Positions 17,845 to 27,265 are shown, counted from the first letter of the stretch. The stretch is 64,000 nt of DNA from Roseiarcus sp963758335 (GCA_963758335.1 CAVWVF010000001.1:310001-374000), one strand, 5' to 3'. Program-made: numbers and translations. Notes: generated by a model not told the origin, from the sequence alone.

Positions 17845-18344
17845 TGAGCCCCCTCGTCGGCGGGACGTTCGGCGACCGCCGCGGATCGCTCGGCCCGCCA
17901 CGCCTCCAGCCGGGCCGCGAGCGCTTCGTCGGAGAGCGCCAGCACGGCGCAGGCGAGAAGCGCCGCGTTGACGGCGCCGGCCTCCCCGATCGCGAGCGTG
18001 CCCACCGGTACGCCCGCCGGCATCTGCACGATCGACAGAAGGCTGTCCTGGCTCGACAGGGCGCTGGAGGGGATCGGCACGCCGAACACCGGCAGCGTGG
18101 TGAACGCTGCCGTCATGCCGGGCAGATGCGCCGCGCCGCCGGCGCCGGCGACGATGATCTTGAACCCCTCCGCTCTTGCTCCTTTGGCGAAGGCGACCAG
18201 ACGGTCGGGGGTGCGATGGGCCGAGACGATCCGCGCGTCGTAACCCACGCCGAGCGCCTTGAGCGTTTCGGCGACTCGGCGCATCACCGCCCAGTCCGAC
18301 TGGCTGCCCATGATGACGGCGACGGGTTTCCGAGCGCCGCTCAC
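17841..18344 (-). CDS. purE: N5-CAIR mutase
   Basis: Class I PurE that rearranges N5-CAIR to CAIR, the step after PurK. The mature sequence VAVIMGSQSDWAVMRRVAE binds the nucleotide, IVSAHRTPDRL carries the catalytic His, and AGGAAHLPGMTAAFT and ALSSQDSLLSIVQMPAGVPV complete the fold. I choose GTG 18344 (VSGARKPVAVIMGS), 167 residues, close to family length; the frame is open to 18416 but the extra 24 residues do not resemble PurE. C-terminal 20 residues are an Ala/Arg-rich tail. Overlaps purK by 4 bp. Confidence 0.95.
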   Translation of the reverse strand: MSGARKPVAVIMGSQSDWAVMRRVAETLKALGVGYDARIVSAHRTPDRLVAFAKGARAEGFKIIVAGAGGAAHLPGMTAAFTTLPVFGVPIPSSALSSQDSLLSIVQMPAGVPVGTLAIGEAGAVNAALLACAVLALSDEALAARLEAWRAERSAAVAERPADEGAQ

Positions 18345-18533
18345 GGGGGCGAGCCGATGCGCGATTCGACGAAATCCATGGGGGTTGCGATTAACGGAAG
18401 GCCGCGGGGGGCGCAAGCGCCGGCCCCCGGCGCAAGGCCTGAGCGAGGGGATATCGACGCCCGGCGCCGCATTACGGACGGAGGTTCATTTTGAACTTAC
18501 TTCTCCACCCCCCGCTTCGGCTGGGCAGCCGCT

Positions 18534-20384
18534 TCACTCGGTGGTGTCCAAGCCTCTGTTTTTCCTGCCAGTCGAATCTGCTTCTCCGCCAATCGAATCT
18601 GGGGAAACCAGGCTTGGATGTGAGACCAAGCCGCTATGAAGCGTGATGTCGAATATTTGCGCTTCGGCATCCTTCATCTTCTCGGTCAGTTTATCTATCT
18701 CCCTTTGTATATGTTGGCGCTCGTTATATTTGGTCAGAATGCTCCGCTGCTGTTCCATGGGTAAGGCCGGCACCGGCATGGATTTCAGATCCTTCATCGC
18801 GACGTTGGCGATTGTCGTGCCTCCCGCCATTCCCTGGAGCAGGGCCTGGGCGACAGGAGATCGCAGGTAGCTGAACAGCACCTCGGGATAGCGGATCGCG
18901 ACTCCCATTCTCAATCGTATGATGACAAAGGATTGGCCGGGCACGATCGGCGCCGGATCGCTCTCGGCGACGATATCGGCGTTGATCAACGCGCCTCTGC
19001 CAATAGTTCCCTTGATCGAGAGCAGAATATCGCCTGGTTTGAGGATCGCGGTCGCGATGCTGGTCGCAGCGGACTGCGGTAATTCGCTCAGCTTGGCCGG
19101 CAACGACAGGCGACCGTCGCCGATGTCGGCGAGAAGCGCCTCACGCACTTCGAATCCCTTTTCTTTTCCGCTTCCGCGCGGGAGAGCCTGGGGTCTTTGG
19201 ATATCCGCGAGATCAGAAAGCGTCACCGTTTCGTGGCTGTTTAGCGCCTCGCGATGGATCTTTGTCGCCGCATCCCAGACGTAACGACCGACGAGGAGAT
19301 TGAAGCCGCCATCAGATACGTCCCGGAAGGATGAATCGACGCTAAGGGGGTGGGACAATTTGCCGGCGAGCGCTTTGCCGAGACTGACCGGGCTTAGCGC
19401 CGCCGGGTCGCCGGCATCGATAAACCGTATCGTTTCCGTGCGACGCTTCGGTCCGGCATGTCCGGAAAATACAAGCGCCGACATCGCCATCGCGGTCCCC
19501 GGAAGGAGACCGCGAGGCAGCGAGACAATGGCCTCTAGGCCCTGCCGCCGGATAAGGTCCCGTTTGAACGCGGCGTCCGTGCTCGACCGCCGAAACAGGA
19601 GGCCATTGCCGACGATGACAACGTTCCTCTTTCGTCCCAGATGGGCGCCCCAAAGGGTCGCAAACAACTCGGCGCTCAGCTCAGCGCCATTCATGCCTTC
19701 GAAATGGAGCGTCGAAGGCGGACCAAATTTCCGATGCAGGCCGATCGGGGGGATGATTAAGGCATGGTCGAAATCGCTACGCGGGGCTTCCGGGTTGGCG
19801 ACCGAACCGATCGTGCCGACCCTTACGCTCAGGCTCCGACCACACGCTTTGGAAAGGATCGTCAATATCGGCGCATACTCATGGTTCTCAATGTCCAGCG
19901 CAACGAAATTTCGCTTCGACAGCGTCCATGCTGGACGTAGACAATAGCGGAACTCGCAGCGAATGCGCGTGCGTCTCTTGGCGTTGAGAACCGCCAGCAA
20001 GGCGCTGCAGTGCTTTTTCGTTATCCATAGGTCTGGTGCGCAATATTCGAGGATCGTCTCGGCGATATCGTCCACCGGCACGTTCGAATCGAGCGCATTC
20101 ATTATGGCGCGGCGCAGAATTTCGACGTCGCCCGGCCGGCGCCCCGTCCAGATGTCGCTGATTTGGTCGGCGACCTCCGGACACAGAATCTTTTCGACCC
20201 TGATGGACGCCTTCAACACAAACTCGGCCGAGGTGTCCCTGAGCTCCGGCAGCCCCTTCAGCTTACCTGAAGGGAACTGGGACCAAAGCAACATCAGGGA
20301 CAAAGTGGCGGCGGCTTGCATGGGTTCAAACCCGGTGCTGCGCAGCGACGCGGACAGGTCAATTATGCTAGACGACTTGTCCAT
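18534..20384 (-). CDS. Type I R-M-like HsdM-HsdS fusion with degenerate methylase motifs
   Basis: 616 residues from ATG 20384 (AGGA 9 nt upstream). Residues 1-370 follow the N6-adenine methylase fold: LFATLWGAHLGRKRNVVIVG, then LLFRRSSTDAAFKRDLIRRQ and LEAIVSLPRGLLPGTAMAMS, the well-conserved end of HsdM. The SAM-binding FxGxG segment is not recognisable and the catalytic NPPY/F is replaced by IIPPIG (about 210-215). Residues 420-600 are an HsdS-type target recognition domain (GDILLSIKGTIGRGALI, GGTTIANVAMKDLKSMPVPA, then a coiled coil). No hsdR nearby. It may be a DNA-recognition protein without methylase activity. Bracketed by purE and a tRNA-like remnant. Confidence 0.75.
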   Translation of the reverse strand: MDKSSSIIDLSASLRSTGFEPMQAAATLSLMLLWSQFPSGKLKGLPELRDTSAEFVLKASIRVEKILCPEVADQISDIWTGRRPGDVEILRRAIMNALDSNVPVDDIAETILEYCAPDLWITKKHCSALLAVLNAKRRTRIRCEFRYCLRPAWTLSKRNFVALDIENHEYAPILTILSKACGRSLSVRVGTIGSVANPEAPRSDFDHALIIPPIGLHRKFGPPSTLHFEGMNGAELSAELFATLWGAHLGRKRNVVIVGNGLLFRRSSTDAAFKRDLIRRQGLEAIVSLPRGLLPGTAMAMSALVFSGHAGPKRRTETIRFIDAGDPAALSPVSLGKALAGKLSHPLSVDSSFRDVSDGGFNLLVGRYVWDAATKIHREALNSHETVTLSDLADIQRPQALPRGSGKEKGFEVREALLADIGDGRLSLPAKLSELPQSAATSIATAILKPGDILLSIKGTIGRGALINADIVAESDPAPIVPGQSFVIIRLRMGVAIRYPEVLFSYLRSPVAQALLQGMAGGTTIANVAMKDLKSMPVPALPMEQQRSILTKYNERQHIQREIDKLTEKMKDAEAQIFDITLHSGLVSHPSLVSPDSIGGEADSTGRKNRGLDTTE

Positions 20385-20520
20385 TGCAGTTGTCCTATCC
20401 CTCAAAGACGATCTTGGGCCTCTTGTGTCGGGAACGCATACGTGGCGGTCGCGGCGGCCGTGTGTAAGGCAAGTCCACGACAGCCTTGCCGATCCCGCGT
20501 TCGTCCCCCTGGAGGCCAAT

Positions 20521-20575
20521 GCGCCTGCCCGGACTCGAAGCCGGGATCTAGGAAGCACCGACTTAAAAGTCAAAC
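20521..20575 (-). other. tRNA-like 3' fragment
   Basis: Minus strand: an anticodon-arm-like GACTTTTAAGTC, a long variable region, a T-arm CCCGG-CTTCGAGT-CCGGG with a one-base loop change, and an acceptor-like end AGGCGCA. No 5' half is present. It looks like the 3' end of a tRNA (Lys- or Leu-like) left by integration and decay. It marks the right side of the HsdM-S insert. Confidence 0.35.
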
Positions 20576-20882
20576 TCTGACTTATTAATTTATGATCTGC
20601 TGCGATCGGAGATCCCGTCCACGTCGGTATGGATAAGCAAGCGCCTGCGGCCCGAGTCCGAGCTTGTTGACTGTATTGAGGATAGGCCGGGAGTTCAGCA
20701 GGTCCTCGAGGCGGACCCGCTGACGCCCTCGGGCATCGCTCGCCCCCTTTCGTGGTAAATGGGCTCGTCGTCTTCTCGCTTTATTTGGCTAATCCATCCG
20801 CCATTCAGGCTGCGTTCAAGCGGCCCGGCGTAGACGACAGCAGCCTGTTGAACAGGCGCTGCCAGATTCGAAAGGTGAACTC

Positions 20883-21164
20883 ATGCAAAAGACTTTGATT
20901 GCTTCGGCGCTCGCGCTGCTGGGCCTGTCGGCCGCCGTTCCGGCTCAGGCGATGCCGTTCCCGCCGCTTTCCGATGGGCAATCGGGCGTGACGCTTGTCG
21001 CATTCGGGTGCGGTCCCGGGTGGACCCGGGGGCCTTACGGGCGCTGCCATCCGATCCACTACGGGGTCCCGGTCTACGGCCCCCCAAGAGTCTACGTGGG
21101 CCCAGGCTATTATCACCCGTGGCGCCACTGCTGGTGGCGCGCTGGCGTGCGCGTTTGCGGCTGA
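20883..21164 (+). CDS. Small secreted GCG-type protein
   Basis: 93 residues with a clear signal peptide (MQKTLIASALALLGLSAAVP, cleavage after AQA) and a short mature domain rich in Gly, Pro, Tyr, His and Trp: FGCGPGWTRGPYGRCHP, then PRVYVGPGYYHPWRHCWW and VRVCG. The GCG...RGxxGxC pattern is that of the GCG_CRPN family of small exported proteins common in Methylobacterium, Methylocystis and relatives. Function unknown. AAAGGTGA lies upstream of ATG. Stands alone and converges on mmcB. Confidence 0.8.
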   Translation: MQKTLIASALALLGLSAAVPAQAMPFPPLSDGQSGVTLVAFGCGPGWTRGPYGRCHPIHYGVPVYGPPRVYVGPGYYHPWRHCWWRAGVRVCG

Positions 21165-21257
21165 TCCTGCGGCCGCTCGCCGGGTGGGCGGCCGCCGCGT
21201 TCGCGCGGCGGCCGCCCCCGTTAGGCGTGAAGGCGACGGCGTCCGGATCAAAGCGCG

Positions 21258-21728
21258 CTACGAGTCCGGCGCGCCGGCAGGGTCGGCGAGCCGGTGCAGC
21301 CGATCCGCGGCGGCCTGGGCGAAGCGGAGCAGAAGCGCGCGCCGGCTTGCCGAGGCCATGCGTTTGAGATCGGCTTCGCGCAGGATTTCGGCCCCGTAGG
21401 GATCGGCGACGATCAGGCCGGCCTCGGGCGGCGCGATCTCGACCGGCGTCGCCTCGGAAATGGCGAAGTAGAGCCGGTCGCAGCAGGCGGCGTAGTCGCG
21501 CCATTTCCGGTCGGCGCGGAGGTCCGCCGGCGAGGACTTGATCTCGACGATCAGCACCTCACCCTCGCTGTTGACCGCGACGATGTCGGCCCGCCGTCCG
21601 TCGACGAGCGGCAGTTCCGTCACGCTCGAAAAGCCGCGCGACCTCAGGAGCCGGCGCACGCCGCGGGCGATCATCGTCGCCGTCTCGGACTGGCGGCCGT
21701 CGGGTGGGAGGAAGAGCCGCTCGCTCAT
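21258..21728 (-). CDS. mmcB: MmcB-family DNA repair protein
   Basis: 156 residues, PD-(D/E)xK-like nuclease fold: ELPLVDGRRADIVAVNSEGE with the acidic residue, then VLIVEIKSSPADLRADRKW, the ExK active-site block, and KWRDYAACCDRLYFAIS. MmcB is a conserved alphaproteobacterial protein induced by mitomycin C and needed for some damage repair. It follows the peptide transporter with a one-base gap (TCA stop of dppF at 21730, ATG at 21728), so it is likely cotranscribed, though function is unrelated. Confidence 0.9.
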   Translation of the reverse strand: MSERLFLPPDGRQSETATMIARGVRRLLRSRGFSSVTELPLVDGRRADIVAVNSEGEVLIVEIKSSPADLRADRKWRDYAACCDRLYFAISEATPVEIAPPEAGLIVADPYGAEILREADLKRMASASRRALLLRFAQAAADRLHRLADPAGAPDS

Positions 21729-21729
21729 C

Positions 21730-22692
21730 TCACGCCTCGACCGCGAAGCAGGCGACGTCCCGCCCCTGCTTTCGCTCGAGCGGCGGCTTCTCCAGCCGGC
21801 AACGGTCGAAAGCGAGAAAACAGCGCGGGTTGAACGGACAGCCGGGCGGCGGCGCGATCGGCGACGGCGGCTCCCCGGTCAGGAGGATGCGCTCGCGTTT
21901 CGCGCCAGGAAAGGCGACCGGGGTCGCCGAAAGCAGCGCGCGGGTGTAGGGATGCTGCGGGCTGGTGAATATCGCGTCGCGCGAGCCCATCTCGACCGCA
22001 TGCCCGAGATAGATGACCAGCACGTCGTCGGCGATGTGGCGCACGACCGAAAGGTCGTGCGAGACGAAGACGTAGGCGAGCCTGAACTCCTCCTGCAAGC
22101 CGGCCAGCAGATTGAGCACCTGTGCGCGGATCGACACGTCGAGCGCCGACACGGGCTCGTCGAGCACCAGGATCTTGGGGCGCAGGACGAGGGCGCGCGC
22201 GATGGCGATGCGCTGCCGCTGGCCGCCGGAAAACATGTGCGGATAGCGGTAGTAGTATTCCGGGCGGAGGCCGACCTTCTCCATGATCGCCAGCGCCGCC
22301 GCTTTCCGCTCGGGACCGCTCATGCTCGTATTGACGAGCAGCGGCTCCTCCAGCGCCTTGCCGATCGTCTGGCGCGGGTTGAGCGAACCGAAGGGGTTCT
22401 GGAACACCACCTGGATTTCCCGGCGCAGGCGTCTGCGCCTCGCCGCGTCGGCATTGGCCACGTCTTCGCCGTCGATGAGTAGCGCCCCGGCAGTCGGCTT
22501 TTCGATGAGAGTCAGCAGCCGGGCGAGCGTCGACTTGCCGGAACCCGATTCGCCGACCACCGCGAGGGTCCGGCCCGCCTCGAGCGAGAACGAGACGCCG
22601 GCCAGCGCCTTCAGCGTGGCGGGCGCACGGAAGGCGCCGCGCGAGGCGGCGTAGTCGCGAACGAGGCCCCTCGCTTCGAGCACCGCCGTCAA
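21730..22692 (-). CDS. dppF: Oligo/dipeptide ABC transporter ATP-binding protein (DppF)
   Basis: 320 residues. Walker A GESGSGKST, Q-loop QVVFQNPFGSLNPRQT, signature FSGGQRQRIAIARAL, Walker B ILVLDEPVSALD, and the C-terminal oligopeptide domain with GCPFNPRC...CRLEKPP (Cys-rich, FeS-like as in DppF/OppF). Start TTG 22692 overlaps the dppD stop (TTGA), a coupled start; GTG 22683 is an alternative. With DppD it powers the importer. Confidence 0.93.
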   Translation of the reverse strand: MTAVLEARGLVRDYAASRGAFRAPATLKALAGVSFSLEAGRTLAVVGESGSGKSTLARLLTLIEKPTAGALLIDGEDVANADAARRRRLRREIQVVFQNPFGSLNPRQTIGKALEEPLLVNTSMSGPERKAAALAIMEKVGLRPEYYYRYPHMFSGGQRQRIAIARALVLRPKILVLDEPVSALDVSIRAQVLNLLAGLQEEFRLAYVFVSHDLSVVRHIADDVLVIYLGHAVEMGSRDAIFTSPQHPYTRALLSATPVAFPGAKRERILLTGEPPSPIAPPPGCPFNPRCFLAFDRCRLEKPPLERKQGRDVACFAVEA

Positions 22693-23687
22693 GGCGCCGC
22701 CTCCTGCAGGGCGCAAGGTTGCGGAATCCCCCTCTTGAGGGGCGTGTGGCAGAGGGCGCGCCCGAATTCGGGCGCGGCGGGGCGAGGCGCCAGGCGATGG
22801 CACGCTTCGAAGGCGAAGCCGCAGCGGGGGGCGAACAGACAACCCCTCGGCCGATCGAACTGCCCCGGCACGACCCCCGGGATCGCCGGCAGTCTGCGCT
22901 CGGTCGCCCGCTCCGGCAGGGCGGCGAGCAGGGCCGCGGTATAGGGATGATGCGGATCGGCGAACAGTTCGCGCGTCTCGTTTGCCTCGACTTGCTGGCC
23001 GGCATATTGGACGATGACGCGGTCGGCGGTCTCGGCGACGACGCCCATGTCGTGGGTGATGAGCACGAGCCCCATGCCGTTCTCGCGTCGGAGCGCCAGC
23101 AACAGGTCGAGAATCTGCGCCTGGATCGTGACGTCGAGCGCCGTCGTCGGCTCGTCGGCGATGAGGAGTTTTGGCCGGCAGGCGAGCGCCATGGCGATCA
23201 TCGCCCTTTGGCTCATGCCGCCTGACAGTTGGTGGGGAAAGGCGCGCGCCCTGCGGACGGGGTCGGGGATACCGACCTCGGCCAGAAGCTCGACAATGCG
23301 CTTGTCGCGCGCCTTGCGGTCGAGGCCGAGATGGGCCTCGAGCGCCTCGCCGATCTGGAAGCCGACGGTGAAGCACGGATTGAGCGACGACATCGGCTCC
23401 TGAAAGATCATCGCCATGTCTTTGCCGGCGAGCCGGCGGCGCCGGTCAGCCGACATCGCCATGAGATCGGCGCCGTCGAACGCCATGCGGTCGGCGGTCA
23501 CGGTCGCGGTCGGCGGCAGCAGGCCCATCACTGCGAGCATCGCCACCGACTTGCCCGACCCAAACTCGCCGACGATCGCCAGCACCTCGTTGCGGTCGAG
23601 GGCGACGTCAATTCCGTCGACGGCGGTGAACGGGCCGGCGCGGGTGGCGAAGGAAACGGACATATTCCGGATTTCGAGCAGCGCCAT
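22689..23687 (-). CDS. dppD: Oligo/dipeptide ABC transporter ATP-binding protein (DppD)
   Basis: 332 residues from ATG 23687. Walker A reads GEFGSGKS (the common Ser is Phe), Q-loop FQEPMSSLNPCFTVG, signature LSGGMSQRAMIAMAL, Walker B LLIADEPTTALD, switch His in VLITHDMGV, and the C-terminal oligopeptide/dipeptide domain (GCLFAPRCGFAFEAC). DppC ends 2 bp upstream. Complete and in frame. Confidence 0.93.
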   Translation of the reverse strand: MALLEIRNMSVSFATRAGPFTAVDGIDVALDRNEVLAIVGEFGSGKSVAMLAVMGLLPPTATVTADRMAFDGADLMAMSADRRRRLAGKDMAMIFQEPMSSLNPCFTVGFQIGEALEAHLGLDRKARDKRIVELLAEVGIPDPVRRARAFPHQLSGGMSQRAMIAMALACRPKLLIADEPTTALDVTIQAQILDLLLALRRENGMGLVLITHDMGVVAETADRVIVQYAGQQVEANETRELFADPHHPYTAALLAALPERATERRLPAIPGVVPGQFDRPRGCLFAPRCGFAFEACHRLAPRPAAPEFGRALCHTPLKRGIPQPCALQEAAP

Positions 23688-23689
23688 CC

Positions 23690-24619
23690 TCAGCTCCGCC
23701 GCATCTTCGGGTCGAGCGCGTCGCGCAGGCCGTCGCCGGCGAGGTTGATCGCGACGACGGTGATGAGGATTGCGAGGCCCGGCAAGGTGACGATCCAGGG
23801 GTCGGAACGGATGAATTCGCGCGAGTCCGCCAGCATCGAGCCCCACTCCGGCGTCGGCGGCTGCGCCCCGAGGCCGAGAAAGCCGAGCCCCGCCGCCTCG
23901 AGAATGGCGTCGGAGACGCCGAGCGCGGCCATCACGATGAGTGGCGCGAGGCAATTGGGCAGCACCGTCGACCAGGCGAGCCTGAACGGACCGACGCCCG
24001 CGACGCGCGCAGCCGTCACGTAATCCTTGTTGAGCTCGCCGAGGGCGGAAGCGCGCACGGGGCGCACGTAGCGCGGCAGATAGACGATGGTGACGGCGAC
24101 GATGGTGTTGGCGAGGCTCGGCCCGAGCACCGCGACGACGAGGATCGCGAGCACCAGGCTCGGCACCGCCATGATGAGATCCATGAGTTGCGTCACCGCG
24201 ACATCGACGATTGGTCCCGTCATGGCGGCGAGAAGCCCCAGCACGGCCCCTATGACGAATGAGACGCACATCACCGAGAAGCCGATGAACAGCGAGACGC
24301 GCGCCCCGTAGATGAGGCGGGACAGCATATCGTGGCCGTCGCCATCGGTGCCGAGGATGAAGCGCCACGAGCCGCCCGCCTCCCAGATGGGCGGGGCGCG
24401 GACAGCCTCGCGGAACTGCTCGATCGGTGAATAGGGAGCGACGATATTCGCCGCCAAGGCGAGCAGCACGACGAGGCCGAAGATCATGAGGCCGAACACC
24501 GCGCCCTTGTTCTCGCGGAAGGCGGCCCAAAAAGCGGCGGGTGGCGACGGTTGCGCCAGAATCGCGGCCGCGCTTTCATCGGCGGGCGGAACTTCAGCGG
24601 CGGCGACGTCAGCGGCCAT
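23690..24619 (-). CDS. dppC: Oligo/dipeptide ABC transporter permease (DppC)
   Basis: 309 residues. An N-terminal cytosolic tail precedes TM1 (AVFGLMIFGLVVLLALAA), then a periplasmic loop with ILGTDGDGHDMLSRLIYG, the conserved DppC/OppC motif, five further TMs and the EAA loop SDAILEAAGLGFLGLGAQPP, followed by PEWGSMLAD. Overlaps dppB by 11 bp. Complete. Confidence 0.93.
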   Translation of the reverse strand: MAADVAAAEVPPADESAAAILAQPSPPAAFWAAFRENKGAVFGLMIFGLVVLLALAANIVAPYSPIEQFREAVRAPPIWEAGGSWRFILGTDGDGHDMLSRLIYGARVSLFIGFSVMCVSFVIGAVLGLLAAMTGPIVDVAVTQLMDLIMAVPSLVLAILVVAVLGPSLANTIVAVTIVYLPRYVRPVRASALGELNKDYVTAARVAGVGPFRLAWSTVLPNCLAPLIVMAALGVSDAILEAAGLGFLGLGAQPPTPEWGSMLADSREFIRSDPWIVTLPGLAILITVVAINLAGDGLRDALDPKMRRS

Positions 24620-25628
24620 GACGAATCCTCGGGTCGATTGCCCCGTAGACGAGATCGACGATCAGGTTGACGAGAATGACCACGGTCGAGACGAGCAGGA
24701 CGCCGCCCTGCAGCGCAGGATAGTCGCGCCGAAAGATCGAATCGATGAGCCAGTGGCCGACACCCGGCCAGGAAAAGATCGTCTCGGTCAAAACCGCGCC
24801 GGCCATCAGGCTCGACACTGAGAGGCCGATCACCGTCACCACTGGCAAGAGCGCGTTCCGCAACGCGTGCAGACCGACGACGCGCGCCGGCGACAGTCCT
24901 TTCGCGCGCGCCGTGCGCACGTAGTCCTCGCCGAGCACCTCCAGCATCGAGGAGCGCGTCATGCGGGCGACGACGCCGAGCGGCACGGTGCCGAGCACGA
25001 TCGCCGGCAGGACGAGGTGGCGCAGCGCGTCGACGAAGGCGCCCGCCTGGTCGGATATCAAAGCGTCGATGGTCATGAAACCGGTCGGCTGATCGTAATA
25101 GTAATTGATGAGGTCGATACGGCCCGATACCGGCAGGACGCCGAGCGTCACCGAGACGAACATTATGAGCAGCAGACCCCACCAGAAGATCGGCATCGAA
25201 TAGCCGAAGAGCGACACCGTCATCAGCGCCTGGTCGAAAAAGCTGCCGCGCTTCACCGCCGCGAGCGCGCCGGCCGGCACTCCGATTCCGACGGCAAACA
25301 GCATGGCGAAGAACGAAAGTTCGAGTGTTGCTGGGAAGAGGGTCAGGAACTCCTTCAGCACGCCCTGCTGCGTCGCCAGCGAGACCCCGAAGTCGCCGTG
25401 CGCGAGTTTCCAGACGTAGTCGAGGAACTGCTTCCACACCGGCTGGTCGAGCCCGAGCTGGTGACGGAAGAAAGCGAGCCGCTCGGGCGACATTCCATGT
25501 TCGCCGACACGCACTTCCACCGGATCCCCGGACACGAGCCGGATCGCCACGAATGTGAGGAACATCAGCGCGACAAACGTAGGAACCGTCAATGCGACGC
25601 GACGCAGGAAGTACGACAGCATCGGCAA
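24609..25628 (-). CDS. dppB: Oligo/dipeptide ABC transporter permease (DppB)
   Basis: 339 residues. TM1 LSYFLRRVALTVPTFVAL, loop HQLGLDQPVWKQFLDYV and GDFGVSLAT, then five TMs with MTRSSMLEVLGEDYVRTAR (the EAA-loop region), AKGLSPARVVGLHALRNALLP, and the final IFSWPGVGHWLIDSIFRRDY. All DppB/OppB hallmarks are there. Start ATG 25628; 47 bp after dppA. Confidence 0.94.
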   Translation of the reverse strand: MPMLSYFLRRVALTVPTFVALMFLTFVAIRLVSGDPVEVRVGEHGMSPERLAFFRHQLGLDQPVWKQFLDYVWKLAHGDFGVSLATQQGVLKEFLTLFPATLELSFFAMLFAVGIGVPAGALAAVKRGSFFDQALMTVSLFGYSMPIFWWGLLLIMFVSVTLGVLPVSGRIDLINYYYDQPTGFMTIDALISDQAGAFVDALRHLVLPAIVLGTVPLGVVARMTRSSMLEVLGEDYVRTARAKGLSPARVVGLHALRNALLPVVTVIGLSVSSLMAGAVLTETIFSWPGVGHWLIDSIFRRDYPALQGGVLLVSTVVILVNLIVDLVYGAIDPRIRHGR

Positions 25629-25675
25629 ACCAAGATGGGCCGGCCCCGCCTCAAGCGGGGGCCGGCTCTCAAGCG

Positions 25676-27265
25676 TCAGTGAACGTCGACGCCTTCGAAC
25701 GCATGGGTGCCGAGCGGGCTCTGCTTGTAGCCGTCGACATTGGCGCGCATCGCTTCATAGACGATGGAATGCGCGACCAGGACGTCGGGGGCTTCCTCGT
25801 GCTCGATCTCCTGCATGCGCTTGTAGAGCTTGGCGCGCTCGGCTTGATCGGGAATCACGCGCGCTTTGGCCAACAGCTCGTCGTATTCGTTGTTGCACCA
25901 TTTGGCGACGTTGATCGAAGCCGGCTTTTCGTCGGGGCAACCGCGAAGATAGAAGAAGTTGTCGGGGTCGCCGTTGTCGCCGGTCCAGCCGAACTGACCG
26001 GTGATCTCCTCGCCGTTCTGCAGCCGCTTGCGATACTCCCCCCATTCGTAAGTGACGAGCTTGGCGTTGACGCCGATCTTGGCGAGGTCGGCCTGCATCA
26101 TCTCGCCCATGCGCTTTCCGTTGGGATTGTAAGGGCGCGAGACCGGTTGATACCAGAGATCGATGTCGAGCGGGGTTGTTACTCCGGCTTCTTTCAGCAT
26201 CGCCTTCGCCTTTTCCGGGTCATAGGGGTAATCGGCGATCGCGTCGTCGTAGGACCACATGGTGCGGGGAATGAGCGTCTTCGCCTTTTCGCCTGCCCCG
26301 AGAAAGACGTCTCGGAGGATCGCGTCGCGATCGATGGCCATGTTGAAGGCCTGCCGCACCTCCTTCTTGTCGAAGGGGGGCTTGGTCGCGTTCATCGCCA
26401 GGAAGGCGACGTTGAGGCCCGACGCGTGGATGACCTTGAGCGTCGGGTCCTTCTCCATCTCTGCGATGTCCGCCGGCCGCGGATAGGCGTTGACATGGCA
26501 CTCGCCGGCCTTGAGCTTGGCGTAGCGGGCGGTCGCGTCGGGAGTGATGGCGAAGACGAGGTCGTCGACCATCGGCTTCTCGCCATAATAGTCCTTGTTC
26601 GCCTTGTAGCGGATCACCGAATCCTTCTGGTAGGCGACGAAGGAAAACGGGCCGGTGCCGACCGGCGCTTGGTCGAACTGCTCAGGCGTTCCCTTCTTGA
26701 GCAGGAAGTCGGCGTATTCCTTCGAGCCGATCGCCATGAAGTCCATCGCCAGATTGGCGAGGATGGCGACGTTCGGCGTCTTGAGCTTCATGACGACGGT
26801 GTGGTCGTCCGTCTTCTCGACCAATTCGATGAGGCTCGGCATGTCCATGTCATTGAAGTAGTCGTATTTGCCGCCCGAGACCTTGTAATAGGGATGGTCC
26901 GGCTTCCACTGGCGGTCGATCGACCACAACACGTCGTCGGCATTGAAATCGCGGGTCGGCCTGAAGTCCTTCAGCGAATGGAACTTGACGCCTTTGCGCA
27001 GGTGGAAGGTGATCGTCTTGCCGCCGTCGGTTACGTCCCAGCTTTCAGCCAGACCCGGGACGACCTCGGTCGTGCCGCGCCTGAATTCCGTCAGCCGGTT
27101 ATAGACCGGGCGCGCCGCGTCGAAGCTGGTGCCGGTCGTGTTGATCGCGGGGGTGAAATTCTCGGGGCTGCCTTCCGAGCAATAGACCAGCGTCTTGGCA
27201 GAGGCCGCGCCGACACCGGCGAGCAGCGCCGCCAGCCCGAGACTGGCGAATGTGATGGTTTTCAT
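25676..27265 (-). CDS. dppA: Periplasmic peptide-binding protein of the Dpp importer
   Basis: 529 residues, SBP family 5. Signal peptide MKTITFASLGLAALLAGVG ending at ASA. Domain I opens TLVYCSEGSPENFTPA, close to E. coli DppA; AESWDVTDGGKTITFHLRKG, APVGTGPFSFVAYQKDSVI and EVRQAFNMAIDRDAI are typical. Contains the paired Cys of DppA-type proteins (YCSEGS..., GECHVNAY, RGCPDEKP). AGGAGG precedes ATG 27265 at ideal spacing. Imports dipeptides or, given the DppA-like features, possibly heme or 5-aminolevulinate. First gene of dppABCDF-mmcB. Confidence 0.95.
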   Translation of the reverse strand: MKTITFASLGLAALLAGVGAASAKTLVYCSEGSPENFTPAINTTGTSFDAARPVYNRLTEFRRGTTEVVPGLAESWDVTDGGKTITFHLRKGVKFHSLKDFRPTRDFNADDVLWSIDRQWKPDHPYYKVSGGKYDYFNDMDMPSLIELVEKTDDHTVVMKLKTPNVAILANLAMDFMAIGSKEYADFLLKKGTPEQFDQAPVGTGPFSFVAYQKDSVIRYKANKDYYGEKPMVDDLVFAITPDATARYAKLKAGECHVNAYPRPADIAEMEKDPTLKVIHASGLNVAFLAMNATKPPFDKKEVRQAFNMAIDRDAILRDVFLGAGEKAKTLIPRTMWSYDDAIADYPYDPEKAKAMLKEAGVTTPLDIDLWYQPVSRPYNPNGKRMGEMMQADLAKIGVNAKLVTYEWGEYRKRLQNGEEITGQFGWTGDNGDPDNFFYLRGCPDEKPASINVAKWCNNEYDELLAKARVIPDQAERAKLYKRMQEIEHEEAPDVLVAHSIVYEAMRANVDGYKQSPLGTHAFEGVDVH

